Positions 10,801-18,002 of a stretch of 64,000 nt of DNA are shown piece after piece. A program made the position numbers and the translations under genes. The DNA is from a virus: IMG/VR virus record IMGVR_UViG_3300021963_000113, positions 1 through 64,000 of that record. One strand, written 5' to 3'. The notes below the pieces were generated by a model. The model was not told where the DNA came from. It did not search any database and saw only the letters and a program-made list of their open reading frames with translations. Position 1 is the first letter of the stretch; each line of letters starts with the position of its first letter.

Positions 10801-13800
10801 CAGATACTGATGTATAAATCGAGAATTGATTATTCTTGGTATATGTTGCTGGTCTACCAACATAGTAGTTTCTATTTGTTTCTAGTCTACCACCAGATGT
10901 TTTTGCAGGTAGAGTAGCGAGAGCAGCAGCATCAACGATTCCATTGGTTAGATTTTCTTCTAGTGGATAGAAGAATACTTGCTGAACCTGGACACCAGCA
11001 TATGCAGTATCAAATACGTTATTGGTTGAAGTTTCAAATACTCTGGAACTTGTTAATTTAGCAGTATAGCGGTGCAAATCGTAATTAACATTTGTCAAAT
11101 ATTGATGAACTTCAATCTGAACATCTGGGTCAATTCCACTAGTCTCAGAAGAATAAATGTAGTTACCAGCAGTAGCATTTTCGATGCTAGTTGCAAGCAT
11201 AAATGACTGAGTATTATTAAATTGTGCTGTTGCTCCACCAGCAGAATAATCATATGGTGCAGTAATCTTACCAGGAGCAATTACATAATAATTTTTGTTG
11301 CTTTCAAATCCTTTTGGTAATCTTACGAGACGCTTATCAACATCAACTGGTTTACCAGTAGAAGGATCTTTTCTTGGAACAGCAACAAGTCTTACTGGTG
11401 TGCCTGTTTCTAGATTGTGTGGATTGCTACCAGATACTTTAAATAGAGTTGCTCTCTGTGCAAACGAAGTTGTGTTTACAAGTTGAGAAATGAGAGGCTC
11501 GGCATCAACACCATTCTTAATAATGTTTTCAATTACTCTCATCTTCTCGATGATAGCATCCTTAGTACCAGCACACTTGTTAGCACTTGTGTCTACAATA
11601 ATACTATTGTCTCTTTCAGGCTTTGTTCTTTCAGTATATTCATCTGTACCAAAAGTTTTTGGAGGAAGTGGAGATAGATTTTGAAGAGCGCCGAGAAGAA
11701 TATCAAACTCAGTGGCAATGGTATAAGCAACATCTGCACAACGAGGAACTCCAGCAGTTGTAGTATCAATAGTAGGATCAATTTGATAATCTAAAGTTGT
11801 ATTTGGGCGCTTAACATACAATGGATCGGAGTCTGTGCCATCACCAGTTCTCCAGTTACGCATCGCAAGAATAGCAAGATCTCTTGCCTTCTTATATGCA
11901 TATACACTAATATCCAACTCACCAATAAGTGATGCTGCCCCAGCATTATATTTCAGAGCAGGATACTGATAAGAACCATTTTGTAGTTTTGTGAGAAGAA
12001 TATTGAATAGTGAATTAATTTCGTTTCTTACATCAAGATAGGCATTAGGATTATCATTTGGAATGTTTGGACCAGGAACGCCTAATTCTGCTGGGCCAAC
12101 AGGAATACCAAAATCTCTTACATTGAGTTGATTTGTTACTGCCTTGAAGCAAAGGTCTCTAGCAGCTTGGAATGCAGTTACTGACTGAGCAATTTCGCCA
12201 GCAAGTCCATTGTTTAATAGAGTATTGCCAGTGCTATCAAAATATGACTTGGTTGCAGTAATAATATTATAGTTTCCACCTAGAGCAAGGTCTTCTGCGA
12301 TAGAATCAACAATGAATCCGATGTCACGCTTACACTTAGCTTGGAATTCTGGTGCGCTACCATAATTAATTGGAGGTAATGCTGGATTTTGTGTAGTGCC
12401 AGTTACTAAATCACCTTGACGAATTCTAGCAAAAATAATATTAGAAAGTGTATCTAATGTTGCTTGGACATTAGAGCAAGATTGACTATCATCATTGTTA
12501 GCAGTTACACCAGGAGTGCCAAATACGCTTAATCCAGATTGAGGAGTGCCAGGTGCTGGATCTCCAGTTAGAGAAAGATCTTTAACAGTTAGTTGGTTAG
12601 TAATTGCCTTCTTCATTTCGGCAATTGCCGCAGTGTAGGCAAAGATAGATTTTTGCTCTTCACCTTGAAGACCATTCTGAATCCATGCCTGCTCTACTGT
12701 AGAAACAGTTACTACAACATCATCAACTACATTAACACCACCAATAGAAGATCCAGGAATAGTTACTGTATTACCAGCAACATACTTATAACCAGCAGCG
12801 TTAATAGTAACAGATGTAATTGCACCAGTAGAGCTTCTGGTTACATTGAAGGTAGCTCCCACACCGCTACCATTTGTCGTAGTTGAAACGCCAGTGTAAA
12901 CTCTATTCTGTCTATTGGAAAGAGTAGTGCCATTGCTACGGGTAAAGGTTAAGATTTTGCCATTAACTTTATCTTCAATAAAATATTGACGAATAAAATC
13001 AATAGAATATGAGTTTCCTAGTGTAGTTAAATCAGTAGAAACTGCATCAATAAAATATCCGATATCACGCTTACACTTGTTTTCTAAATCTGCTGGAGCA
13101 GGTGTTGGAAGGCCGCTAGCAAGTAGAGCATTATAAGCATTATTAATAATTTCTGCTCTATTTTGCTGAATTAGACGATATGAATCCTTATATCTTGAAT
13201 AAACATTTGTCTGAGTATCTCCACCATCTGTAAATCCAGGTCCACCATAATAGAAATCTGGATATTCGATAGCAAGTTTTGCAGCTGCTTTGTCTACAAT
13301 TTCTCTTCTATTTGAAAGAATAAGATTCTTGGAATAAGCATAACGAGAAGGAGCTCCAACATATGCTTCTGTAGCAGTTACAATACCAGAGTTGCCAGTT
13401 GTTTTAAGGTCTTGAATTACACCATCAAGCACTAAACCAATATCACGCTTACACTTAGTATCGTTTGGCACTGTAACTGTTGGGTATTGTGCCTTAGCAA
13501 GATTGAGTGCTTCTTCTGCAATAAAATCTTTGTTGCGATTGATTAAAGTGCCAGCATCAAATGCTCTACCAGATGAGGTAGCAAACTTACCTTGCTCTAA
13601 TTCAAAGTTGAGTGTAACACCACCAACACCAATAGAGTTTGCAGTAATGGTAATGAGTGCTTGCACCTCCTCAGTATCATTTCTGTTACCAAGTTTAAAT
13701 TGAGTTGTGTTTACAATTTCTCTAATATAGGTGCCAGCAGGAATTGGATTTGTTTGACCAGAAGCAACTGTAGCAGTTACTTTCATGCCCTCTACTAATC

Positions 13801-16177
13801 CAATAGTAGTGATATTGTTGGGTACAGTAACTGTTGATTGTCCAACAAAAGTTGAGCATCCTTCAATACGGAAATTCCAATTACGCATTGCAGCAACTGC
13901 AAGATTTCTAGCGTAATTAAATGCATCAAGAGTTTCTTCCTTCTCTGTGCTGATATAATCTAATTCGTTACCAACATAGTATGCTTGTGCTGCCTGGACG
14001 CTATTAACATTACCACCAACACGAAGGTCATTGGCAACTGCTTCTAGGATATAACCTACGTCACGCTTACACTTATTGATGCTGATGGGTCTAGTGAGAA
14101 GATATGGATACTTACGAGTGATGTATCCATATGTTTCAGCAGCAATGAAATCTCTGTTTAAATCAATAAGATTTGCAGCATCTTGGTCGTTGTTTGAAAC
14201 TCCAGTTGCTACGCTTGGACTCAAAATAGATAGAGAAACATTCCACTTCTGATAACCAGATGGAGAAATTTCTGCACTGCGAATAGCTCCAGTAAATCCC
14301 TGTGCTGGATCTAGTTTAACATAAATTTTTTCGTGTGCAGCTGCGCCAAGACGATAACCATTTACAGTAGTAGATGGTTTTTGTAAAGGATTAGATGCTT
14401 CATCCTGACCATAATATAGTTTTGTTGTAACAGAAGAATTGCCGTTGGGACCATCAAAGTTTAGAGCATTTGGATTTCTAGACTTGATTTGATTGAATGT
14501 GAAATACTGGAATTTCTTAGTTGTAGTGGTAACTTTTCTTGGTGGGACAATGTGCGAAATATATCCACCTTGATCCTGGGCAAAGGAATATCCCTTATAA
14601 CCAATAGCATGTAGAGAGGTATTACCAAAGTTAGAGTTTGAGTTGGTGATAGACATATCACCACCAGACTCCATGAGGAAGTGGTCAGCGAAACCTACAG
14701 CGAAGATAGAAACGTTTTGAATGAATGCGTCATTCGATGCTTTAACGTGGAAGTTTCTCCAATCATCTTTCCAGTATGCGTCACCCTTAGTGTGGTAAGG
14801 TGTGGTTGCAAACGCATCAGTAAGAGGTGCCTGATTCCAAGTGTTAGAGAATTCATCGTAGCGAATGAATGCTCTGTCGTCTCTCTGTAGCGAAACACCC
14901 GTATACTGGGCGATAACCATCGACTTGAAACCACTTGCCTTGGATCCATCAGCGTGGATGCCACAGATACCCCACGTAGAGCGGATAGAGACGTTGAAGA
15001 CGTATGGTGAGGCAGATTCTACCGAGTCAACTTCCGCTTGCGTGATGGCGTTTGTATCGAGCGTAGGAGGCGTAATTGGTTGCCCAATTCTATCGCCTAA
15101 TCCTACAGCAGCAGCATTCTTACCTTCTACACGATACGAGAATTCTTTAGGATCACTAATGCTGATTCCTCTAACAGCAAATACACCAGTGAGAGGGTCA
15201 TTTGCAAGTGGAATTGGCTCGCTAGCACCTGCAGGAAGAGTCGAACGAAGATTCGCAACAGCAACTGCTTGTCCTACATAATATCCATGATTTGTCTTCG
15301 TTCTAACAGTGACATCTAAAGCAGTGGTGCCAGGGACATTATTAACTTCGATAGAATCAATACGAATAGCATCTTGAAGAGGACCAACAATTCTATTTTC
15401 TTGTGGTCTCTGAGTAAATTCACCAGGATCGTCAATTGTTGGTTGGAATAGAGAGAATGCCTTAGCAATCTTTCTGTAAAGTAAACCTAGATCGTCTCTA
15501 CTAGCAAATTCAAAGTTACAAATTTTGTGGTGAGAATAATAAGGTATAGATTTAATAGTAGAATTTGGTTGAGAATAAACTTTACCAATTCCTTCATTTT
15601 CATCATACAATGGTGAATTAGGATCAACATCACCATCAAGAATAGTAAACTGCCAGAAATAGCATCCACCAGTTACGTTAAAAAGGGTTGTGCGACCGAT
15701 ATCCTTGTCTGCTGGGTCTGGAACATAGAGAGGATGCAGACGAGTCCTACGGAGGTCCATACCAACGAGAGAGGTGCCTCTAGGAATCGTAGCGCCACCG
15801 TTAGGACCGTTAAACTTGTAGAGAATATTATCAGGATTGCTGAGGTCTACAATCGAGTTATCTTCCCACTCTTGTGTTGCTTGATTGAATGCAAAAGGAA
15901 CAATTTCCTCTGCATTCATGATGCCAGGACGGTTATCAATATAGTGGTTGCCTGGCGACAACATAATTGTAAATTGGTCAAAACGATCATTCTCTTGACC
16001 AGGAACATACGAATACCTAGCAACCTCTAGGAATGCTCTCTGAATTGTGAGGAAAGGACGGGTTGGGGAGTTGCCTCTATTGTCTAATGCATCAGAAGCA
16101 TTAAAATCGTCAGGTGAAACATATAGATATCTTCCAGTTTTACTAGAAATTAAATTCTCTAATTTGGTTAGTGGCAT
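4814..16177 (-). CDS. Giant virion structural protein (3787 aa), baseplate or fibre associated
   Basis: One uninterrupted frame of 3787 residues. The start (MPLTKLENLI, then GRYLYVSPDDFNASD and RPFLTIQRA) is of the kind found in very large structural proteins of marine T4-like phages. Around residues 640 to 1290 there are four copies of a helical module centred on KCKRDIG. The last 1300 residues are Gly/Thr/Asn-rich with TLNI/VNIG/LTLGG-type beta repeats like those of tail fibres, and the C-terminus is GWFLMEI. It has a strong ribosome site (GAGGAAC) and a late-type promoter just upstream. Baseplate or long-fibre attachment is inferred from its place next to the collar proteins. A specific T4 gene number cannot be assigned from sequence alone. 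Confidence 0.85.
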   Translation of the reverse strand: MPLTKLENLISSKTGRYLYVSPDDFNASDALDNRGNSPTRPFLTIQRAFLEVARYSYVPGQENDRFDQFTIMLSPGNHYIDNRPGIMNAEEIVPFAFNQATQEWEDNSIVDLSNPDNILYKFNGPNGGATIPRGTSLVGMDLRRTRLHPLYVPDPADKDIGRTTLFNVTGGCYFWQFTILDGDVDPNSPLYDENEGIGKVYSQPNSTIKSIPYYSHHKICNFEFASRDDLGLLYRKIAKAFSLFQPTIDDPGEFTQRPQENRIVGPLQDAIRIDSIEVNNVPGTTALDVTVRTKTNHGYYVGQAVAVANLRSTLPAGASEPIPLANDPLTGVFAVRGISISDPKEFSYRVEGKNAAAVGLGDRIGQPITPPTLDTNAITQAEVDSVESASPYVFNVSIRSTWGICGIHADGSKASGFKSMVIAQYTGVSLQRDDRAFIRYDEFSNTWNQAPLTDAFATTPYHTKGDAYWKDDWRNFHVKASNDAFIQNVSIFAVGFADHFLMESGGDMSITNSNSNFGNTSLHAIGYKGYSFAQDQGGYISHIVPPRKVTTTTKKFQYFTFNQIKSRNPNALNFDGPNGNSSVTTKLYYGQDEASNPLQKPSTTVNGYRLGAAAHEKIYVKLDPAQGFTGAIRSAEISPSGYQKWNVSLSILSPSVATGVSNNDQDAANLIDLNRDFIAAETYGYITRKYPYLLTRPISINKCKRDVGYILEAVANDLRVGGNVNSVQAAQAYYVGNELDYISTEKEETLDAFNYARNLAVAAMRNWNFRIEGCSTFVGQSTVTVPNNITTIGLVEGMKVTATVASGQTNPIPAGTYIREIVNTTQFKLGNRNDTEEVQALITITANSIGVGGVTLNFELEQGKFATSSGRAFDAGTLINRNKDFIAEEALNLAKAQYPTVTVPNDTKCKRDIGLVLDGVIQDLKTTGNSGIVTATEAYVGAPSRYAYSKNLILSNRREIVDKAAAKLAIEYPDFYYGGPGFTDGGDTQTNVYSRYKDSYRLIQQNRAEIINNAYNALLASGLPTPAPADLENKCKRDIGYFIDAVSTDLTTLGNSYSIDFIRQYFIEDKVNGKILTFTRSNGTTLSNRQNRVYTGVSTTTNGSGVGATFNVTRSSTGAITSVTINAAGYKYVAGNTVTIPGSSIGGVNVVDDVVVTVSTVEQAWIQNGLQGEEQKSIFAYTAAIAEMKKAITNQLTVKDLSLTGDPAPGTPQSGLSVFGTPGVTANNDDSQSCSNVQATLDTLSNIIFARIRQGDLVTGTTQNPALPPINYGSAPEFQAKCKRDIGFIVDSIAEDLALGGNYNIITATKSYFDSTGNTLLNNGLAGEIAQSVTAFQAARDLCFKAVTNQLNVRDFGIPVGPAELGVPGPNIPNDNPNAYLDVRNEINSLFNILLTKLQNGSYQYPALKYNAGAASLIGELDISVYAYKKARDLAILAMRNWRTGDGTDSDPLYVKRPNTTLDYQIDPTIDTTTAGVPRCADVAYTIATEFDILLGALQNLSPLPPKTFGTDEYTERTKPERDNSIIVDTSANKCAGTKDAIIEKMRVIENIIKNGVDAEPLISQLVNTTSFAQRATLFKVSGSNPHNLETGTPVRLVAVPRKDPSTGKPVDVDKRLVRLPKGFESNKNYYVIAPGKITAPYDYSAGGATAQFNNTQSFMLATSIENATAGNYIYSSETSGIDPDVQIEVHQYLTNVNYDLHRYTAKLTSSRVFETSTNNVFDTAYAGVQVQQVFFYPLEENLTNGIVDAAALATLPAKTSGGRLETNRNYYVGRPATYTKNNQFSIYTSVSDAINRQNAVQFNFPSGEEFFVLANRKRSPIGYDPVQGGWFIRTLLQGNEIYERLTLNDPSRGSSYVNKPPRTPDSFFYRADDTRENDDRTYKLRYVIPNYRDDVRDPINGFAIKIRTDETRKLLPQRLLLKPVSANDQKDATFFQNGPSPRERIGVTNVLGTYDPYNPEIRKRIEGTKTESNISFTIQSAKIVEGGYMEMVVFDHGLDVESLKAKRFVTVKVAQPQGGNGNFVPEKRIRWYGEYTGSAIVHSWYGTEPVEGGTETFNYLILKDLEGELDFDEKTQTFFIQEIDGEANVIAELISRPNFGKEDKKNFLYAVEASNVYTVTPGDIITDDAARQYRVVSVEDVEDLAQTYYIYKIETIQRRIPRQQDGIYYLTCIRGDISPYPTGSGVGTNFRNFKFSQPVSRLYPLSYKNDALLFQYDGSDSQGGNKNTTIIDPPASVCAADNYIHGLVTINDAKNSITKEAVLDFIQDPGSGRYEFTTNATKIEARSGAASSGAEERLIPIAGDSQFPLEQRIYVELRRPSIARAGNHTFEYLGFGPGNYSTGFPARQTVILTSVQDYYAQSKRQDAGIVFYTGINSNGELYIGNRKINAITGEEEFLDAIITDEETEEDGDFGSLVTVFEDPVTFENIITLNAPPNLTNFFNSPVTINVDPEFEAIMTPPSLTIVSRPGDRQGVFPGDDDPQLDTTRAGDVVIDKNRVRAAIFDMNTRGTQRYSFRTSITNVTPNQFTVGAKARFDSSQTIAFGSSVPLSGDVILKGAQINYTGSLGWIYANSYVAYRLGAPAGQESSIDITGVQFYPNLNVVKLIFQIGKINFSTSNPGASLGITRSTQIRITGGTDRLQFINGVHTVYDNPSEGYEYSESNSYVYLLTRRASEATLSGNPPYISSTNPIIQGTLEIARGESQWKEVGVIGAEALRTETETYGDYKLGINTLARALSTDYATGFIAPTRTEPRANLDVVGNAFISGKKQTNFSNLNGGTPLPTRHAFLVGGDSANPDTTATFRIATNNEGRVGINIADGALDRALVVAGTGRITGDFRFESDIDVNGGDIRTTSGVFTIANQTSTTNLTLAGYATTVNVGNLATTQQTVNIGTAVTGASTLNIHTNATNSIIDIGTVENNDTAYSSNITFGGAFLNRQSSFFNIKNYQTIVDGVLTINGGEINTTSLNDEFTLFPSGITKLNIGLSVGTLTLGGVAGTTTIRNGLKVLGSSFFESDVTQNGGLKNTNLGINRNIFGTIRIATLTRSNGVATVTTVSPHNISSTAQIVSSVDSFNTVGQVAITVTGPNSFTYTNPGINYPQAAATGTVITNIGLTQSVGSLDNLNIDYFSVVPNFDGTVRINTVVNNKLLSDNYWFSQNDAVVFFDVGNLTGVSTNVTYYVASRDSTGFTLKNSSDNNITIALRSGTTDAGNARMRLFSTVIDTTGDVPWGNDSFKNRIFNGIQTWNLPISNPTGIGINQLYLIGEEIIQTVNFPSTFVPNSPQPFYVEVIRAQRGTAASSHPDGQRIYRLVEQQNASYIDPNPITAVSNAINVAEFSANIKINDLFRLNKVSLNEGGEYVRITQVNPADAQKFVINNGDFGNESFEKDALKVFETISTTGNTQISGDVVIGYDTTKPFNDADNDQNLADSYGFPSSTSKPDVDKDGNPIIATGGGNLIVHNSIELSGNTSTSTPAKQYFVITNGSLPKFYVESASGNTSIYNGGNLKIFKDSFFASGNFDKGREDVAQNIALEVLGATGNTKIAGTLRVGDDLTVGTLTTPASTETGQNPFTTRFSVDAQLGSTVIGRELTSAATGATLTLHGSYTSTPTAAVNYLSINNLGNNNSKPFRIRQDASIQAFGHENFYNANGGRKTVFISAQGNNQASAQSDTQYQLRPNIQYLIRPSSTLVLLLPQDALTGDTIRVVDVGGALNFSVNLVIRAPLGTSLQGSPTGSSLGGASNYGGGELVVNTPNAAFGLIYVGETDAAGNSIAGEQQGWFLMEI
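12324..14074 (-). repeat. Four KCKRDIG modules in the giant protein
   Basis: The 14-base plus-strand string tcacgcttacactt occurs four times in the same reading frame, at 12324, 13065, 13443 and 14061. It encodes Lys-Cys-Lys-Arg-Asp near residues 1281, 1034, 908 and 702. Each is preceded by an N-R/K-x-F/E-I helix ending in Tyr-Pro in most copies, and followed by a D/E-A/G-V/I-x-x-D-L, x-x-G-N pattern. The module is about 120 to 250 residues apart, with inserts between copies. Confidence 0.8.
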
Positions 16178-16218
16178 GTTCCTCAGGTACCCTTAATTAC
16201 ATAGGATTTCTTCTGTGT

Positions 16219-16226
16219 TATTTATA
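16219..16226 (-). promoter_or_regulatory. T4-type late promoter of the giant gene
   Basis: The minus strand reads TATAAATA, the T4 late promoter -10 element used by gp55 with gp33. It lies 42 bases before the start of the giant structural gene and just past the terminator that ends the upstream pebS/tRNA transcript. Confidence 0.65.
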
Positions 16227-16227
16227 C

Positions 16228-16252
16228 AAAAAAACCCCAGGCGGACCTGGGG
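16228..16252 (-). terminator. Rho-independent terminator after tRNA-Thr
   Basis: A 7-bp stem (CCCCAGG with CCTGGGG, 4-base loop, 16235-16252) is followed on the minus strand by seven T. It ends the pebS/tRNA-Thr transcript before the late promoter of the giant gene. Confidence 0.8.
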
Positions 16253-16276
16253 TTGGTTTTACTTCCTTCACACGGA

Positions 16277-16350
16277 AGCCCAAGGTCGGACTTGAACCGA
16301 CGACCTACGGTTTACAAAACCGTTGCTCTATCCAGCTGAGCTACTCAGGC
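16277..16350 (-). tRNA. tRNA-Thr (anticodon TGT)
   Basis: The minus strand folds into a full cloverleaf: acceptor GCCTGAG with CTTGGGC, a D arm GCTCAGCTGGATAGAGC, and anticodon stem ACGGT/ACCGT with loop TTTGTAA giving anticodon TGT. A T arm with TTCAAGT follows. CCA is not encoded. The first bases of the tRNA also contain the stop codon of the bilin reductase gene. Confidence 0.9.
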
Positions 16351-16977
16351 ATATTCAAAGAGAAATTCGTGTGTATATTTCTCTCCAAACTCTTTACCAA
16401 ATTTAGAAGACATGTAACCAGAAACAGGATCTAACTTTAGCATATATTTGTCAAAATCAGCAAATTCTGTTACATCATCTTCATCTGGTTGTGCTTCTTC
16501 TAGTAATTTGGCGTAAGTGCTAACATATTTCTCGAAATCAGGCAAATATTGCTCAACTTCATCCATATGGCACTTACGCACAAATACATAGCGTGAAAAG
16601 TGATTACCTGGCTCAAAGAAACGAATTTCTTTGGTATTGCCAGCATACTCACCCATGTTTTCCCTCACAATCTCATGATCAAAGTCATAATGCTCTTTTG
16701 GGTGTTGAAAATCAAATGTTAGAATAACTTTGTTTTCAAAGAATGCCATCAAGTCCATTCCCAGACAAGGCAGGTTTTTGCCTGTTTTTGGATAGATGAT
16801 ATTATTATATATTGAAGAAACACCGTGGGAAATATCGGTAATTCTTGCTTTTTTGATATACTTGCCCTCGTAGAGCATCGAATCCATCACAATGTCCTTG
16901 TGACTATGAGTTTCACTGTATGTTTTGTTTAGGTCCAGATAGTCAAAAAGTATTTCATGGTATTTGCCCCAAAACAT
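16345..16977 (-). CDS. pebS: Ferredoxin-dependent bilin reductase, PebS-like
   Basis: A 210-residue protein of the ferredoxin-dependent bilin reductase family. It matches the pattern I know for cyanophage PebS (phycoerythrobilin synthase, which reduces biliverdin IXa to phycoerythrobilin): YNNIIYPKTG, LPCLGMDLM, FDFQHP, FFEPGNHFS and KLDPVSGYM. Both catalytic aspartates appear to be present, at D75 (GMD) and D183 (LDP), corresponding to D105 and D206 of P-SSM2 PebS. Asn58 sits where PcyA has a catalytic His, which favours PebS/PebA over PcyA. It is about 20 residues shorter at the N-terminus than P-SSM2 PebS. The ribosome site is GAGGA. The TGA stop lies inside the tRNA-Thr acceptor stem. PebA or PcyX activity is not excluded. 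Confidence 0.88.
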   Translation of the reverse strand: MFWGKYHEILFDYLDLNKTYSETHSHKDIVMDSMLYEGKYIKKARITDISHGVSSIYNNIIYPKTGKNLPCLGMDLMAFFENKVILTFDFQHPKEHYDFDHEIVRENMGEYAGNTKEIRFFEPGNHFSRYVFVRKCHMDEVEQYLPDFEKYVSTYAKLLEEAQPDEDDVTEFADFDKYMLKLDPVSGYMSSKFGKEFGEKYTHEFLFEYA

Positions 16978-16987
16978 AATCGTGTCC

Positions 16988-17254
16988 TCAGTCGTCTTTA
17001 GGAAGTAGCTCTGGATTGTCTATTTCTACTTCAAACATTAGCGGATGCATTTCTTCCATTATTAAATAATTGGAAATTTTAAACATATCCTCATCATCGT
17101 AATCACGATGAGTCAGTGCTTCTGTTTGGACAGCAGGGTGGTCTTGTATAATCTGAGGTAATTCGTCAAATGTATAGGGAAGACCTTGGATGAAATACAT
17201 TCGCACAACTTCTCCCATATAGAAGCAGTATGCTTGTGTTAGTGTGTATTTCAT
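16988..17254 (-). CDS. Hypothetical protein (88 aa)
   Basis: Not recognised. I start it at the ATG at 17254 (MKYTLTQAYCFY). A longer frame upstream only reads through the tRNA-Leu gene (ESVDTPDLKSVG), a known false N-terminus. The C-terminus is acidic (EIDNPELLPKDD). A late-type box (CTAAATA) lies 20 bases upstream, and the bilin reductase follows 11 bases downstream, so the two are probably co-transcribed. Confidence 0.7.
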   Translation of the reverse strand: MKYTLTQAYCFYMGEVVRMYFIQGLPYTFDELPQIIQDHPAVQTEALTHRDYDDEDMFKISNYLIMEEMHPLMFEVEIDNPELLPKDD

Positions 17255-17273
17255 TACATTTCCCACTACAATG

Positions 17274-17280
17274 TATTTAG
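17274..17280 (-). promoter_or_regulatory. Possible late promoter box
   Basis: The minus strand reads CTAAATA, a variant of the T4 late box seen several times in this window. It lies between tRNA-Leu and the 88-residue gene leading into pebS. Confidence 0.4.
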
Positions 17281-17287
17281 TAGGAAA

Positions 17288-17371
17288 TAGGGCGAGGGAG
17301 ACTTGAACTCCCACGGGCATAAGCCCAACAGATTTTAAGTCTGGTGTGTCTACCGATTCCACCACCGCCCC
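17288..17371 (-). tRNA. tRNA-Leu (anticodon TAA)
   Basis: Class II cloverleaf: acceptor GGGGCGG with TCGCCCT (G-U at both ends), D arm with GGTAGACAC, anticodon stem CCAGA/TCTGT and loop CTTAAAA giving TAA. It has a long variable arm and T arm GGGAG/CTCCC. CCA is not encoded. Confidence 0.9.
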
Positions 17372-17376
17372 AAAAA

Positions 17377-17556
17377 TTACCGACAAATAATAGTATCGGT
17401 TTTTAGTAGTTTTCTACACTTATCTAGTAGGTCAAAGAATTCATTAATTGTGGAGCATTTAAGGACAATAGTGGAATTGTCCTCTCCACGAATGATTATC
17501 TTCTTATTATACAGGTCCGTTGTGATTTTGTCAATCACTTGCTCGTTAGAAATCAC
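17377..17556 (-). CDS. Small hypothetical protein (59 aa), GTG start
   Basis: Reads VISNEQVIDKI to DTIICR. The GTG start overlaps the TGA of the preceding gene in a GTGA arrangement, typical of translational coupling. It is rich in Lys, Asp and Ile, with no motif. It belongs to the small early operon driven by the two promoters at 17809 and 17890. The stop is six bases before tRNA-Leu. Confidence 0.6.
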   Translation of the reverse strand: MISNEQVIDKITTDLYNKKIIIRGEDNSTIVLKCSTINEFFDLLDKCRKLLKTDTIICR

Positions 17557-17780
17557 TTTTCTGCCAAACGAGGAAGGAACATGTAACCAATCTCATCACC
17601 GTCATCAGCACTACCCCATTCCCAGAATTCTTGGGCAAGAGCCATAATATCTTCTTGACGGTCTTCTTTGTCGAGAGCATCAAAACGAGATTCTACATAT
17701 TCAAGGATACTATCGATGGTTTCTTGCACTTGGTCAGACTCAACTTCTAGAATTTGACCGTCATCACCGTAGTTGAGCAT
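17553..17780 (-). CDS. Hypothetical acidic protein (75 aa)
   Basis: Starts at ATG 17780 (MLNYGDDGQILEVESDQ), nine bases after GAGGAG. A longer frame to 17837 would begin upstream of the promoter -10 box, so it is rejected. It is very acidic, with a predicted helical centre (ETIDSILEYVESRFDALDKEDRQ written here in part). First gene of a small early operon. Function unknown. Confidence 0.75.
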   Translation of the reverse strand: MLNYGDDGQILEVESDQVQETIDSILEYVESRFDALDKEDRQEDIMALAQEFWEWGSADDGDEIGYMFLPRLAEK

Positions 17781-17808
17781 TTGGAGTGTCTCCTCTGTGT
17801 ATGTATGT

Positions 17809-17837
17809 ATTATAGCAGGGTTGGAGGGGGTTGTCAA
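17809..17837 (-). promoter_or_regulatory. Sigma-70 early promoter
   Basis: The minus strand has TTGACA (17832-17837), 17 bases, then TATAAT (17809-17814): a perfect consensus. Transcription would start about 20 bases before the start codon at 17780. Confidence 0.9.
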
Positions 17838-17889
17838 GAGCTCTTAAGAATCTCTTAGGGACTCGGCCCCTTCAACCGAGCACATCGTT

Positions 17890-17918
17890 ATTGTAGCAGG
17901 ATGGCAGGGGTCTGTCAA
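17890..17918 (-). promoter_or_regulatory. Second, upstream sigma-70 promoter
   Basis: The minus strand has TTGACA (17913-17918), 17 bases, then TACAAT (17890-17895). It is in tandem with the promoter 81 bases downstream. A short hairpin (CTCGG/CCGAG, about 17863-17879) lies between them. Confidence 0.85.
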
Positions 17919-18002
17919 GGGGGCAGCTCGACTTTTTTTAGCGATTTTTTGCCGAGATTTTTTTTGCGCCTATTTGGTAATTAGAGGTCAATTTTGGATT
18001 TT
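17919..18002. other. T-rich gap between structural gene and early promoters
   Basis: No gene seen. The plus strand has three T runs of six to eight bases, and a CTCG/CGAG pair about 25 bases apart before the longest run. It lies downstream of the tail gene ending at 18003 and upstream of the early promoters. A terminator or AT-rich spacer is possible, but there is no convincing stem. Confidence 0.4.

Noticed and set aside
16988-17386. Longer N-terminus of the 88-residue gene
   Set aside because: The extra part (ESVDTPDLKSVG) is only tRNA-Leu read as protein.
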